A stretch of 64,000 nt of DNA from Eutreptiella sp. 'Long Island Sound 2002' (GCA_964036045.1 OZ038381.1:133339191-133403190), one strand, 5' to 3'. Numbered from the stretch's first letter, positions 41,420-52,520 are shown. The notes: generated from the sequence alone by a model not told the origin. Numbers and translations are program-made.

Positions 41420-42115
41420 CCCCTGTAGAGAGAGGACGTGTGCAGGCCTTTGGGGGGTTGGTTGGTTGTTTTTTCGTGTTGTGCCTTGTGCTTTTTTTTT
41501 TCCTTTTCCGTAGCCTCCTCGATAACATACCTCTTTGCCTTGCGTTTTCCCTATAGAGAGGGCGTTGAAGGCGCCTTTGTTTTTTTGTCTTTTTCGTAAC
41601 ATACTTGCCATACCTTGTGTAGCTTCTCGCTTTCATCTCCTATAGAGAGAGCGTGTGCATGATTGTGGGTGGGGCGGGGTGGGGTTTCATACCATGTTGC
41701 TCCTTGTTCTTGTCTCCGTCTTCTTGTACCTTGTGGCCTTGTGTACGTTTGTGTATGCGTGCGTTGTCCGTCCCTTTGGCGCCCTCCTTCGCATTCTTAC
41801 TATACTTGTGCGTCATACCATTGTTTCCCCGTGGTTCGTCACCATCCCTCATAGCGAGAGCGTGTGCGTGTTTGTTGGTGGGGCGGGGTGGGGTTTCATA
41901 CCATGTTCCTCCTTGTTCTAGTCTCAGTCTTCTTGTACCTTGCGGCCTTGCGTACGTTTGTGTATGTGTGCGTGGTCCGTCCCTTTGGCGCCCTCCTTTG
42001 CATTATTAACATACTTGTTCGCCATACCATTGTTTCCCCGTGGTTCGTGGCCATCCCCTATAGCGAGAGCCTGTGCGTGTTTGTGGGTGGGGCGGGGTGG
42101 GGCTTCATACCATGG
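41420..42115. repeat. 209-bp tandem repeat led by CTATAGAGAGAG
   Basis: A unit starting TATAGAGAGAGCGTGTGC at 41,641 recurs at about 41,850 and 42,059 (period about 209 bp). Blocks such as GGTGGGGCGGGGTGGGG, TTCATACCATG and CCCTTTGGCGCCCTCCTT are conserved. Two shorter, diverged heads (CCTGTAGAGAGAGGACGTG at 41,423 and CCTATAGAGAGGGCGTTG at about 41,550) precede it. The units also carry AACATACTTG-type motifs (41,598, 42,008). Composition is AT-richer than the minisatellite to its left, as in the 19.4-21.5 kb leader. Confidence 0.75.
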
Positions 42116-45100
42116 TTCTCCCCGCGTGCAGCTGTGAGCAGGGTAGGGACGTGGCGTCCAAACTCTGTCCTGGTTTCTACGTCGACTCACATCCTCCTGG
42201 ACATTCTATAGGGCAGTACAGTTGCCCAGTCCAGGAATGCACGCAGAGACACACAACGTCGAACGGCTGAGAGGCGGTCTGCGAATCACCGTCACACGAA
42301 GGCTTAGTTCCTGATCAGCCTAATAGACAGGCGTCTTGTGCACAGGGCACCTCGATTGTGTGCCCTAGGCACAGCCTGTTTTTGCCACGACAGCCTATGA
42401 CGCTCCGATGTGCCTCGGCATGGAGAGAGTGTTGGTGTGCACATCTGTCAGGGCTGTGCAACCAGACGTTGATCCCTACATGTGTCTCTTTGTTACGTTG
42501 TTTAGTTACTCTGCATCCTTCCTCGCTTGTCTCTCCACTTTTTTTGGCCTGTCACCCCGCTGACACACCGTTGAGCTGGCGTTGACTGTTTACCCTCCTC
42601 AGGAGTGACCGTCGCAGCCGGCAGTGGATTGGTGTTTTATGCAGTGACACAGATGGATTGTACATTACAGAGTGTTATTCCAGCGAGCCCTGTTGTTTGC
42701 TGAGTGTCGAATCCGAGTTGCGTGGGTGCGGTTACAGGAACTCATTCAATTGATTTCAGGAGAAATATACAGACCTAACCCACATTGTACGTGGGCGTGA
42801 ACCTTGTTGCTGGCTCACTATTAAAGGTTCAAAGGGACCAGGAAAACGGCATTGGCCGATTAGTGCAGGTAAGGCAGCTGCCGAGGCTAGGGAACCATAT
42901 GTGATGCCAAAGATGTGCAGATCCTGTGTGATCACGCCCCGGGAACCTCCAATGCCAGAGCGTCCCCCTACAAGGGGGCGATAACCAAGCTGGAGCATCC
43001 TCTGGGCTGAATCCCAGCCAGTGAGTTTTGTTTCCAGGTTACCGGCCTGTTTTTGGGGTCTACCCCAACATGATATGTGTGTAATCTCTGTTTTGTGGAC
43101 TGTCGGTTGAGTGCCACATGCGGGCGTCGCCTGCGATGGTACCATGTTTGTCCTGTTTGTTTGCAGGGCACATGTGTGGGCTGGTGAGGGTGAATTCCCT
43201 AACTTCAGAAGTATGTTCCGCCCAAGTACGCCTTTCGGCGATACTTAGGGCTTGTGGGGAAATGTTTAGGCAATTCACAGCTGGTCTTGGAATTTAAACA
43301 CCCACCCTTCCCCCCGATTGTCCATTTCTGCTAGGTCACTCCCAAATGGTCTTTCCAGACACAAGCCCTACTTGTGTCTCGGGGGCGGAGTGTTTTGGGA
43401 TTGACCAGCCTGTGGGGGCCGCCTCTTTGGCCCCCCATGGGCACCCTTACAGCGTCTCTGAGGTATCTTTCTTCCTCCGCTGTGATACCAAGTTTTTCCT
43501 TGTCTGCAGTTGTTGCAGAATGACTGCAAGACGATTCGAACCCGACGTCGCCGTTAATTGCGCTGAGTGGCATCAGGCAATCAGGAATTCCAACAATTTT
43601 ATGTTGGTGAGCAAGTTGCATCAAAAATCGATCATTGTCTATTATGTTACCACAGGGGCCCGTCGTCGCAGTCGCAAATGACGGCGTCGCCTGTGCAGCG
43701 GCTCTGATAAGCCAAAGTGATTTTTTGATAACTTAACGGCGCAACACAATTCGAGTGTTCGGCAATTTTTTCTCCAACTTTTGACATAAGTCGCCGATTT
43801 TTCCTGTGACGAAAAATCTAGAAACGCGCTTCAATCCCCCAAGTACAATAAGAACGGATTCGCGCATTGCAGCCCCCTAGGGCGACCCAATGTGCCTCAC
43901 AGACACTATTGATGAGGTTTTGCCCCTATCACCCTCATATTGAAGCCATTCGGTCTCAACTCAATATGCCGAAAGGGTTATACATTTGTGGGACCTTCCT
44001 AAAATTGGGCAATCTCATGTACTTTGCGCCCAAGTACATGTAGAATAATGTTGAGCTTGTACAATCTCCCTCTTTGCACGCCTTAAAACCCGTGTCATAT
44101 CACTTGCCTTACTCGGAGTGTGCATATATGTCCATTATAACCCACTTGGCCACATTTTGTGCTTGCATGCCAAAAATCAACTTTCAAAAATGAGGTTTTT
44201 TTTCAACCAAAGCACTTGCATGTGTGTCCAAGGACCAACGTTACATGACAATATAGGCATACTTTGGTCCTAGGCCACTAGGCTGGATATATAAGGCTTG
44301 AGTAGGGTTGTTGGGCAAATATGGGTCACTTTGTGTGCCCATTTGGCGGGTGTATCATTCTGAGAGAAACCCGCGAATGGACCCCATTTTAAGCGGAGCT
44401 CTTCTTCTCAACCCAAACCAACACTCGCAAGTCTAACCTTGACCCAAGCACCCATGGAGAGCACAGTCAAAGCGATGAGGTGCAGGCAAGGTGTGTTGTC
44501 CGCATTTTTCCATTTTTCCACCTGCCGACCTGGGGAGCAGCGCAAGTAATCTTCCATGGCATGCCAACTGGACCCCAAGCGTGGAATTGAAGATCCATGG
44601 TACCTAGACATAGTGTGTGAAGGGAATTGCCAGCTACTCAATTCAACCGGGAGATGTTGTAATATAATTGTGGGAATTTCAAGTCCATTCTGCGTGTTTT
44701 TTCATCAATTGTACCATTTTTGGGACGTCATGATGTCAAGTGGCAGCTTGTATCTCAACGTTGCGCTCAATTGACATCATGACCTATTCATGTTATGGGG
44801 TACACACTTCGGTGCCCAACATATCTCGAACCTAGCCAATAACTTCTTTTGGCCTTGGCACACCAAAGCCACCATGTGGGCGATTGGGGTCAATCCCAAA
44901 CGATGGGTTCACTTGGTGACCCTGCCATTCCCAATCCATGGGGGGTTTGGTCCTGCTCAAAACGTATGTTGAACATATAGCACTTAGTTCCAATTCTAGG
45001 GCACACCCAGGTCAAAGTCGGACACGTGCTTCATTTGCCCCCACCATGAGTGTGCGCATTTGTGGCCATTTTCTGCCATTTCCTATATTTTCGGCTCCAA

Positions 45101-46440
45101 TGTGCACTATGTTCAGCCCCACTGTGCATGCCAGACACATGGACCAATGGACCACATATGGTATGTAGCTTGTGCACATCAGTCCCCATGACTCACATGC
45201 CACGTGGGCGAACCAAATCGCCCACTCACGAGGAGCTATGCCAAGGTGAGTGTGGACAATTTCGTCATTGTGGCACTTGTGGGTACGAATTCGGCCATCA
45301 CCATGCCATGGCCAATGGAGATCTTTGGGACCCAAGGGTCCCACACCGAACGCTGAGTCCTGTCTCCAATGAATCATGGAGGAATACCCTTGGGGATACT
45401 TTCAATTTTGGCTCATTTTTGGGTATGCCAAAAAACCCTTTTTTGAGACCCCAATTTCAGCCCCCCATGTGGTCAATTGGCGGCCCCATATCTTCATGCC
45501 CCTGAGGAGCCCGGACCTAATTTGCAGTCTCGCACTTATATATGAGTCTTAGGGACTGCCTCCTAACCCATGTTTGATGGGTCCCACCTTGGCTGCCCAG
45601 GGCACTCATGGGAATTACCTCAATCGTGCCTTTTTTTGCCATTTGTGAGGTCTCTAGTGCGCCCTTATAGACGCCCCCTTGGATGCACTATTGGTGGATG
45701 TTTGAGGCCTAAGTCCTGAGTCTCCATTGCTCCCTTGCTTTCGCCGTGGGACCTTGTGTACAGTCCATTAGAACATGAAATCGAACTGTTGAATTCGTGT
45801 GTTTTCAGGGCACTTCCCGACTCTATATCCTCATACCCAATGGAGAGCGGAAACTGCCCATTTGTATGTAGGTCAGGTATGAGGTCTTGTGTTCATATTT
45901 GTCCATTGTCCTTCCCTTCCTGTCAGGGGACGTCTTTTTCTCATTCGTATTATTGTTGATACTTCGATTGAGATTCGAGTGTGGACTTCTTGCTCTGGTT
46001 GCATTGCAGTGTCGTGGAGTAAGAAAAAGTCACCACCATGTCATTCTGGGGGGACGTGATCCAGGCTGAGCCCCCCCCTTAAAAGCCTTGTGGTGATGTT
46101 GAGACTAACTTAATGATTTTTGTCTTTCTTTTGGAGTTTGAAGTAAACTTTCTCAAAGTAACTAGGGTTATAACCCTAGCCCCCCCCATGAAGTTCACCC
46201 CTACCACTCAACTGAGCGGAGGTATCTTCCTTCATGGAGGTTATACCGAAATAAAGTAGGCACTTCATGCCTAAGGCCTTGGAGGTTAAGCCTAGTGGTC
46301 CCCCACCTCAAGACCCCTATACTCAATTGATTCTACCACTTATTGTGGTTCGACTTTGTAACTGTTTCTGAATTCAGTTACTTGGCCGAGCCATATTCTG
46401 TGTCTGGCCTACCTCCTATGCCCCAGATTCCTAACCAACT
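42116..46440. other. AT-richer region without recognisable genes
   Basis: About 4.3 kb of balanced to AT-rich sequence. ORFs are at most 151 codons, overlap on both strands and show no motif. 43,730-44,300 and 45,600-46,300 are the most AT-rich parts. No tRNA, rRNA or splice-bounded coding exon could be supported. It may be host intergenic DNA or the untranslated and terminal part of the LTR element debris that begins at 46.4 kb. Confidence 0.45.
46162..46179. repeat. Perfect 18-bp palindrome containing TAGGGTT/AACCCTA
   Basis: CTAGGGTTATAACCCTAG reads the same on both strands. It juxtaposes two telomere-like heptamer fragments head to head, but only one copy exists and no telomeric array adjoins it. 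Confidence 0.8.
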
Positions 46441-46457
46441 TCATTCCATCCAAAGGA

Positions 46458-47382
46458 GTGCACATGAAGTGCTTGGTGCTGTCTTGGAGGACCTGGAAAA
46501 CTTCTATATGGTCCGAGGAGGATGATGAAGAGATGACTCTTCCTGATCCTGAGGTACCTCTGGTATACTCCCTTCACTATGCCAAGCAGGGTTGCCAGGA
46601 CTGGGAGGATGAACTACCCCCTGTAACCATGGGGCCTATGAAGAAACAAGAAAAAGGGAAGAGCAACCTCCACGCTGAGGAGGATTTTGTTGAAAAACTG
46701 GAGAGCATGAACGTAGACCCCCGTCTCAGTGACTGATCCAGAAATATCAGCAGGTTTTTGGAGCGTTGCCCCGACCCGTGTCTTGCAAAAAACTGGTCTA
46801 CATGGACCTCAAACTCAAACCAGAGTTTGAAGGGTCTGTGGTAAGACGGCGTCCATACCCCGCCCGGCAAGACCAGATCGACGAGATCGAACGCCAGATC
46901 CAGGAATTTATAGATGCTGGCCTAGTCGAGGAATATAAACACGGGGACTACCCCCGCCATTGTAGCCCTTGTTCCCTAGTGGCTAAAGCTGGCTCCACTG
47001 CCATGCGCTTGGTTGTTGCCTACGGTAAGGTCACCAAAAAGACCCAGAACCACTCAGGGAGTATCCCCAACATGGAGAACACCCTGGAGAGAATCGCCAA
47101 GTGCCGATTCAAAACTAAGATTGGACAAGCGCAGTAACTTCTTGCAGGTAGACCTAACCCGAGCAGCCCAGGAACTGCTCGCCTTTGTAACCCCTAAGGG
47201 TCGTGTCTTCCGCTGGAAGGTCATGCCTTTGGGTGTTTCGAATGCCCCTGCTCTCTTTCAGGAGCTGATGAATAAAATCCTCTAAATCCTGAGATGCAGA
47301 CCCCTTGTACAGGAACTGGTTTCCCGTGGGGCTGAGATGGAGGCACACATCGATGACGTGAGCCTGGGTACTAACACCGAGT
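46458..47382 (+). pseudogene. Ty3/gypsy-like pol fragment: reverse transcriptase, broken
   Basis: Acidic linker (DEEMTLPDPEVPLVYSLHY, AEEDFVEKLESMNVDPRLSD) followed after a one-base shift by LIQKYQQVFGALPRPV and RT finger sequence (RPYPARQDQIDEIERQIQEF, AGLVEEYKHGDYPRHCSPCS, SIPNMENTLERIAKC). A second one-base shift near 47,120 leads to the palm: NFLQVDLTRAAQELLAFVTP, WKVMPLGVSNAPALFQELMN (motif B), a TAA at 47,283, then EAHIDDVSLGTNTE (motif C). Homology stops just after motif C at about 47,382. The order and motif B place it with Ty3/gypsy. Protease, RNase H and integrase are not found adjacent. Confidence 0.85.
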
Positions 47383-47445
47383 TTTCTGTCAGGATCTACT
47401 ACGACAGCTGTTCCTTTCAGTCCACCGACCATTATACTGGAACAA

Positions 47446-48785
47446 ATGTCGTCATCAAAGGGTTACTGTTCAGGAGACAATCACAGAGTACCTGTTTGGA
47501 TGTCGAGTTCAGAAGTTAATCACGATATCTCCGAAGGGTCCTATGAATTACGTGAGACAAAATTTGCAAACGAGCTTAGGGATGAAATTGGCGAGTTGAC
47601 AGAAGAAGAGCACGAGGTGATGAGCGGCCGGCTGGGAGACCATTCATTGGGGGATCTCAAGGAGAAAATGAAGCACTAAGCTACCGAAGTACTGGAGAAA
47701 CGTATGCGTAGGACGCTTAAGGGAAAATCCAAAGTCGAGTTCCACAAGACTCTCTCTGACAGCTCTGAGGATCAAATCTTTGGGACGGATGACCCACTTC
47801 TTTCGGAGTTGCTCCAGCGTATTGATCGGATGAAGGAGAAGATCTCCAAGACGGTTCAGGACATTCGGCGTATGCGAACCTCCAGTTGTTCACCACCTAC
47901 TACGAAACGTCCCTTTGTTACGCGAGAGTCATCGGCTTTTGCAACACTTACTGAAGTGTGTGGAGGTATGAATAAACATGAATGGTCGGATGACAGTGAA
48001 GAGGATACGACTCAGGCTCTGAAAATAGAAATTTGACCATTCGATGGGCGCACAGTTGAGAAGTGTGCGGAAGAATTTGGAAGATACCTGGTGCTCACTG
48101 GCAAAGCCAAAGCCAAGGATCGGGTGAAAGCTAATCTCATTGTTTAAGGCATTCAATATTCTGAACTCCAAGAACGAGTCTCCAAATTGCTCAAAAAGGC
48201 CGGAAGCTTAGAGGATTTTCTGAGCAAACACCAAGACCTCTTTCCTACTCTTGAGACGGATCTATCATTTCTTGGTGAGTTCTGAATGGTGTCCCATTTA
48301 CCTTATGATCCAAAACCAGAGCAAGTGGTCAAATTATTGCAAACACTAGAAAGGCGGTTTGACAAATTGAACCCCGGGGTTATGACTGAGGAGCGCAAAC
48401 TTATGGAGCTTTCTTCAAAGATCAATGATAAACTATTCGTTGAGTGGACCAAGGATGATAATACCCTTTTTGCGAGGATGCACTCTTATGATTCACTGAA
48501 GGATCTCATGAAGGAGCGCACACAGCTTTCTGTCGGTTTCAAACATCTTGCCGCTTCTGGTGGTTCTGCTTTCGAGCGCACTGCTTCCAATCGATACCAA
48601 GAAAAGCAGAGAGATAAGGAAAAGGACACCTCCTTTTCTGGTGGACCACCGTCTGGAACTTCTGCCAACAAGCCGGACATCACCGAACTCCTCTCCCAAT
48701 GCCACTCGATGAATGCAGAGCTGAGAGTCTCTGAGAAAGAAGGCAAGAGCGACAAGGAAGGAAAAGGTTCTGGCAAAGGGAAAGG
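47446..48785 (+). pseudogene. Gag-like ORF of an LTR element with four in-frame stops
   Basis: One frame reads protein-like throughout: helical (SYELRETKFANELRDEIGEL), charged (VEFHKTLSDSSEDQIFGTDD), capsid-like (PFDGRTVEKCAEEFGRYLVL, QERVSKLLKKAGSLEDFLSK, EQVVKLLQTLERRFDKLNPG, HSYDSLKDLMKERTQLSVGF) and a Lys/Gly-rich end (GKGSGKGKGD). Stops lie at 47,677 (TAA), 48,034 (TGA), 48,145 (TAA) and 48,283 (TGA). Each is one transition from a sense codon (for example CAA or CGA), the usual pattern of decay. The expected zinc knuckle is missing because GC-rich sequence begins abruptly at about 48,785. It follows rather than precedes the pol fragment, so the two come from different copies or a rearranged one. 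Confidence 0.65.
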
Positions 48786-49411
48786 TGATAGAAGAGGCAG
48801 TCGCCAGGCATTCGCCGCCCAGGTCGCCCCCACGGGTCAGTGCGGCGGTAAGGGCGGAGGAGGAGAGGAAGGTGCGCCGCCAGCAGGCGGCGCGGTACGA
48901 GGCGCTGGCGCACGTGGAGCACCAGCGCCGTCGCCGCCAGCCCCCGGAGCAGGGACCAGACACCATCTACCAGTTGGAGATGGAGCCGGGGAGGACTGGG
49001 ATGAGTGGGGGGCAGGCGGAGCAGAGCAGCGCAGCGGTGCAGGGCAGTGGTGCGGGACAGGTAGAAGGTGGCAAGGGCAAGCAGGGGAAAGGAGCGAGGC
49101 AACAAGGGCTACAGGGACAGGGACAGGGGAGGGCGGGACTCCACGGAGTAGGCGGCAAGGGACGCGGGGTGATGGGGCGACAAGGCAAGGGGCAGGGGAA
49201 GGGGAGTGGCCTCGGGTACATGGGCTCGCCGGTGTTCCGAGGGAAGGGATTGGGATGGTGCGGAGGTGTAGTCCCGCCAGCCGTCCCACCAATCGTCCCA
49301 CCATTCCCGCCGCCGCCATACCCGGCGATGGGGATGATGTTCCCGCCCCTGCCGGCGTACCCGGGCATGCAGCCACAGGCGCACATGCAGCAGGAACCAG
49401 CAGGCCGATGA
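48786..49411 (+). CDS. GC-rich ORF: basic helix, Gly/Lys/Gln repeats, Pro-rich end
   Basis: The frame enters from the gag junction (AVARHSPPRSPPRVS) and continues with a charged helix (VRAEEERKVRRQQAARYEAL) and a Gln/Gly/Lys-rich repeat section (GKGKQGKGARQQGLQGQGQG). It ends in a Pro/Met-rich segment (PPFPPPPYPAMGMMFPPLPA) at a TGA. No ATG lies at its 5' end, so it is a truncated piece. Composition and order resemble the low-complexity ORF of E1 at 2,938-849. It joins the next ORF by a one-base frame change near 49,400. Likely the remains of one protein from a 5'-truncated GC-rich element inserted in gag. Confidence 0.5.
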
Positions 49412-50573
49412 GACAGCGTGGGGGGTGCAGGAAGAGAAGGGAGGAGAGCACAGGAGGGCGTGGGAGAGGTTAGGGGAGGCAGAGAGGAGCCTGCGGGAGA
49501 GGGAGGCCAGGGTCAAGGGTGAGGTGGGCGGGGCGGAGGAGGGGAGGACGGAAGGGAAGGACAGGCCGCAGGGAGGGAAAGCACAGGCAGTGGAGGAGCT
49601 ACAGATGACGTGGGCGGACCTTCGGAGAGGGCAGGAGGGGGTTGAGAGGGCGGAAAGGGAGGGAGGACGACAAGAGGAGGGAAGGGGGCGGGAGGGTTCC
49701 CTGCTGGTGCCGTTCCGACAGCCGGCTATCCCACCGGAGCAGGAGGGAGAGGTGCAGGAGAGGGCATGGAGGCGGATCAGGGGGGAGGCGGCAAGGCTGG
49801 CGGACAGGGACAGGGAGTTGGCGGCGCGGGAGCGCAGGGTGCGGGAGGAGGAGGAGGCGGTGGCCCGGGGGGCCGACCGGGTCCTCCCGGATCCGGAAGG
49901 GGACACCCCCTCCACGGATGTGGAGGGGCGGTCGCCGTCGGGGAAAAGGGCCAGGGAGGAGGACGAGGAGGCGGGGCAGGAAAGGGGGAAGCGGCGCAGG
50001 GGGGAGGAGCGAGGGGCAGGGGAGGCGGAGGGGGCGCCGCGGCGGGCCAGCCCCAGTCCAGAGCCCACGCCGACGGACTGGGACTCGGAGTCCCCGCCGC
50101 CGCGGCAGTATGCGCCGCCGCCGGTGCGGAGGGGACGCGGGACCATCGCGGGGTGGACGGAGGGGGAAGTGGCGGAGCTGGCCCGCTACGTGAAGTGGGC
50201 GGGGAAGACGAGGGGAAGGCGGGAGAAGAGGGGGCCCCGCCCCTTCAGTGACCTGGTCGGCAGGGCATGGAGGCCCAGGGAAAGGGGGCCGGAGATGTAT
50301 GAGGGGCGGTGGAGGAGGATGCTGGGAGCGGCGCTCCCGGGAGTGCGCCTGGACTGTCCCCAGGAGAAGGGGAAGAAGCCCAGGGTTCAGATGCTGCGAG
50401 AGCTATTGCAGCGGGAGGGGCGGTACGGTGGCGACGCGTTGGGCCGGGCAGGAGCAGGAACAGGAAGCGCTAGGGGCCGGGGGCAGGGGCGTGCGGAGGG
50501 ACGGGCAGATGGGATGCGGGGAGGCGGACACGTGGGGTCGGCAGAGGTGGAGGAGGCTGAGGAGGGGATGTGA
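49404..50573 (+). CDS. Coiled-coil protein with nuclear signal and Myb-like domain
   Basis: About 380 residues. Residues 1-35 and 105-150 are Glu/Arg-rich heptad-like helices (ERLGEAERSLREREARV, AARLADRDRELAARERRVRE). Residues 174-192 look like a bipartite nuclear signal (KRAREEDEE then GKRRR). Residues 240-300 read GWTEGEVAELARYVKWAGK, PFSDLVGRAWRPR and MYEGRWRRML. The spaced tryptophans (W244, W282, W296) and the WT-x-x-E start fit a Myb/SANT or trihelix-type DNA-binding domain. The nominal start is GTG; the frame is open from 49,389 and probably continues the preceding ORF. It ends with a Gly/Arg/Glu-rich tail at 50,573. Such a domain in an element protein could guide targeting, which is inference. 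Confidence 0.55.
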   Translation, partial: ADETAWGVQEEKGGEHRRAWERLGEAERSLREREARVKGEVGGAEEGRTEGKDRPQGGKAQAVEELQMTWADLRRGQEGVERAEREGGRQEEGRGREGSLLVPFRQPAIPPEQEGEVQERAWRRIRGEAARLADRDRELAARERRVREEEEAVARGADRVLPDPEGDTPSTDVEGRSPSGKRAREEDEEAGQERGKRRRGEERGAGEAEGAPRRASPSPEPTPTDWDSESPPPRQYAPPPVRRGRGTIAGWTEGEVAELARYVKWAGKTRGRREKRGPRPFSDLVGRAWRPRERGPEMYEGRWRRMLGAALPGVRLDCPQEKGKKPRVQMLRELLQREGRYGGDALGRAGAGTGSARGRGQGRAEGRADGMRGGGHVGSAEVEEAEEGM

Positions 50574-51994
50574 CAGACACGGGGAGAGGAGGAAGGGAGC
50601 GGAGAGGTGCAGGTGCGCAGGGGAGGGCAGGGACACGGCTGAAAGTGGAGAGGGATGTGGTGATGGCGGACGCGGGCGAGAACCCCAAGCCGGGATCACA
50701 GGGCCAGCGGCGGGGGAGAGGGGAGATGGGGCGGCGGGGTACGGGGGCGCAGGAAAGTGCAGAGGGAGCAACCGGGCAGTGGGACGCGAGACGTATGGTG
50801 GGTACGGCCAGCAGTGTGGGGCAGAACGAGAAGCAGACGGGACGCAGTATCGGAATGTGGTACAGTGACGGAGCAGAGCGCAAGGTCGTGACTGGCGAGA
50901 ACAGCAGGCGATGGCGTGGGGCATCGCTGTGCCCTTCAGGTGCAGCACGTTGCCAGGGCTCTGACTTGCAGGAGAGGCGAACGGGCAGACGCATCCAATA
51001 TTCCGACACGTTGGTGCCAGGGTCCTGGCTGATGGCGTGATCGGAGAGATTGCTGAGATGGGCAGGTGGCAGTGCAGGTGTACTCGAGTCGGGTGCAGTG
51101 GAGCCATGTCTCGGTGGCGCCCCTGTGGACTGGCAGCCGGAGTGTGCGGGCTATCCGCCGACTTGGTACATGGCGGCAAAGCTCTCTGCATGACAGGATG
51201 GTGCTGCATTGAAAACATTGGACTTACGCGCGCCCTGCTCTGAGGGGTTGACCACGCCAGGCCTTGGTGGCCGCCAGCGCCATGGGACACCTGCGAGGTG
51301 CAAGGAAGTGTGAACCCTTGGTGACCGCGCCAGGTCCGAATGGGGGCGCTGGTCCGCAGCTGGTCTATGCGGCTGGGCTCCACACTGCAAATGCAGCGAA
51401 CGGAATTCGACAAGCGTCTCCCTGACGTTCTCCCTGTGTTCCTTCGGCACATGCGGTGGCTCATGGTGCGTAGGAAACCAACGGCCATGCCAGTCCTCGG
51501 GCAGGGCCACAGTCCAGTCCGCAGATACACCGCCCCACACACACACAGGGCACAAGGTAACCAGGATGGGGTGAGGGACGGGGACCGAGGGAGCACTAGG
51601 TTGGGGGATACCCCAGGGAAAAGGGTAGGGGCGAGGGGGAGGGGCAGGGGTAGAGCACGCGGGTGGCACACACGAGTGACAGCGCAGCTCAGACAGGGAG
51701 GGCAGACGTACAGGCAGGGTAGACAGCGAGAAGGAGAATGGGAGGGGAGACAGGCGAGAGAGGGGTCGCAGGGCAGCCGGACAGGGGTAGCAAGGAGAAG
51801 AGCAGGGGGCACACGCAGGGTGCGCGGGAGCAGCGGGGAGCGCGGACACGGACCAAAAAAAAACAAAAAAAAACAACCGCAGAACAGGCGGAAACACTGG
51901 AAGGACACATAGAGGAGGCAGGGCGCGGGAGGTGGGGGGAACAGGGGGCCAACAAGGGCACAAAGAAACACAATGTGTCTCACTGAGAAGCACC
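50574..51994. other. G/A-rich segment with A-runs, no firm gene
   Basis: Purine-rich on the plus strand (GGGAGAGG-like). Open frames on both strands are low-complexity or out-of-frame shadows. A9C/A9C tracts at 51,854-51,875 fit the A-rich 3' end of a plus-strand LINE-type insertion that began at 48,785. A weakly protein-like stretch (EFDKRLPDVLPVFLRHMRWL) lies near 51,400-51,480 but cannot be extended. Confidence 0.4.
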
Positions 51995-52240
51995 ATGCCG
52001 ATGACCCGCATTGAGCCGTACCGGCCGCCCCACCCTACCATCAGGGAACTGATGGAGGGGCGGCCGGCGGGAGAGGACGACGGGGGGGTCCCCCCGAAGG
52101 GGTGTCTGGGGAGGCCGCCCAGGTCGGCCTACAGGTCGGAAGACAGGGCAGAAGCCCAGAGGCGCGTAAGGGCGCGCGGGATACAACCATGGCGCGGAGA
52201 CGACCAGCGGCAAGCAAACGGAGCAGGAGAACAACACTAA
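51995..52240 (+). CDS. Small ORF, 81 residues, unknown
   Basis: A true ATG in good context (AGCACCATGCCGATG) starts MPMTRIEPYRPPHPTIRELM, then Gly/Asp and Arg-rich sequence (PRSAYRSEDRAEAQRRVRAR), ending at a TGA. Composition is more protein-like than its surroundings. It lies downstream of the A-rich tract and upstream of the 180-bp repeats. It could be the start of another element's first ORF that is cut short, or chance. No family recognised. Confidence 0.3.
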   Translation: MPMTRIEPYRPPHPTIRELMEGRPAGEDDGGVPPKGCLGRPPRSAYRSEDRAEAQRRVRARGIQPWRGDDQRQANGAGEQH

Positions 52241-52439
52241 GAGGGCGGGCAGGAGACAGAGGGGAGGGGAGGGTGGAAAGGAGAGAAAGAAGATACACGT
52301 ACAACAGCGCGGGCTAAAAGGCTGGGTCGCGAGGGAGGGGCGCTCACCTGGCATGGCCGGGGACCGCCAAGGGCCGCGCCACAGGATGGCAGTGGGACTG
52401 GACGAGAGCACCGAACGGAACCGAGACGGATGGCGATGC

Positions 52440-52520
52440 GTAGTTGTTGTGCGTGCATGCAGGGAGGAGGGAACAACGCGGAAAAAAGCGCGGCGAAAAG
52501 AGAAAAAAAAACGCGGACAA
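52440..52520. other. A-rich tract
   Basis: GGAAAAAAGCGCGGCGAAAAGAG followed by a run of nine A (52,503-52,511) in otherwise GC-rich sequence. It may be a second A-rich 3' tail of a plus-strand insertion. Confidence 0.4.

Noticed and set aside
43520-43600. Possible tRNA gene or tRNA-derived SINE (GGTTCGAATC B-box on the minus strand)
   Set aside because: The T-stem does not pair, and no A-box or cloverleaf can be formed upstream.
42756-43624. Minus-strand ORFs of 129 and 97 codons
   Set aside because: No motif, atypical composition, and overlapped by equally long ORFs on the other strand.
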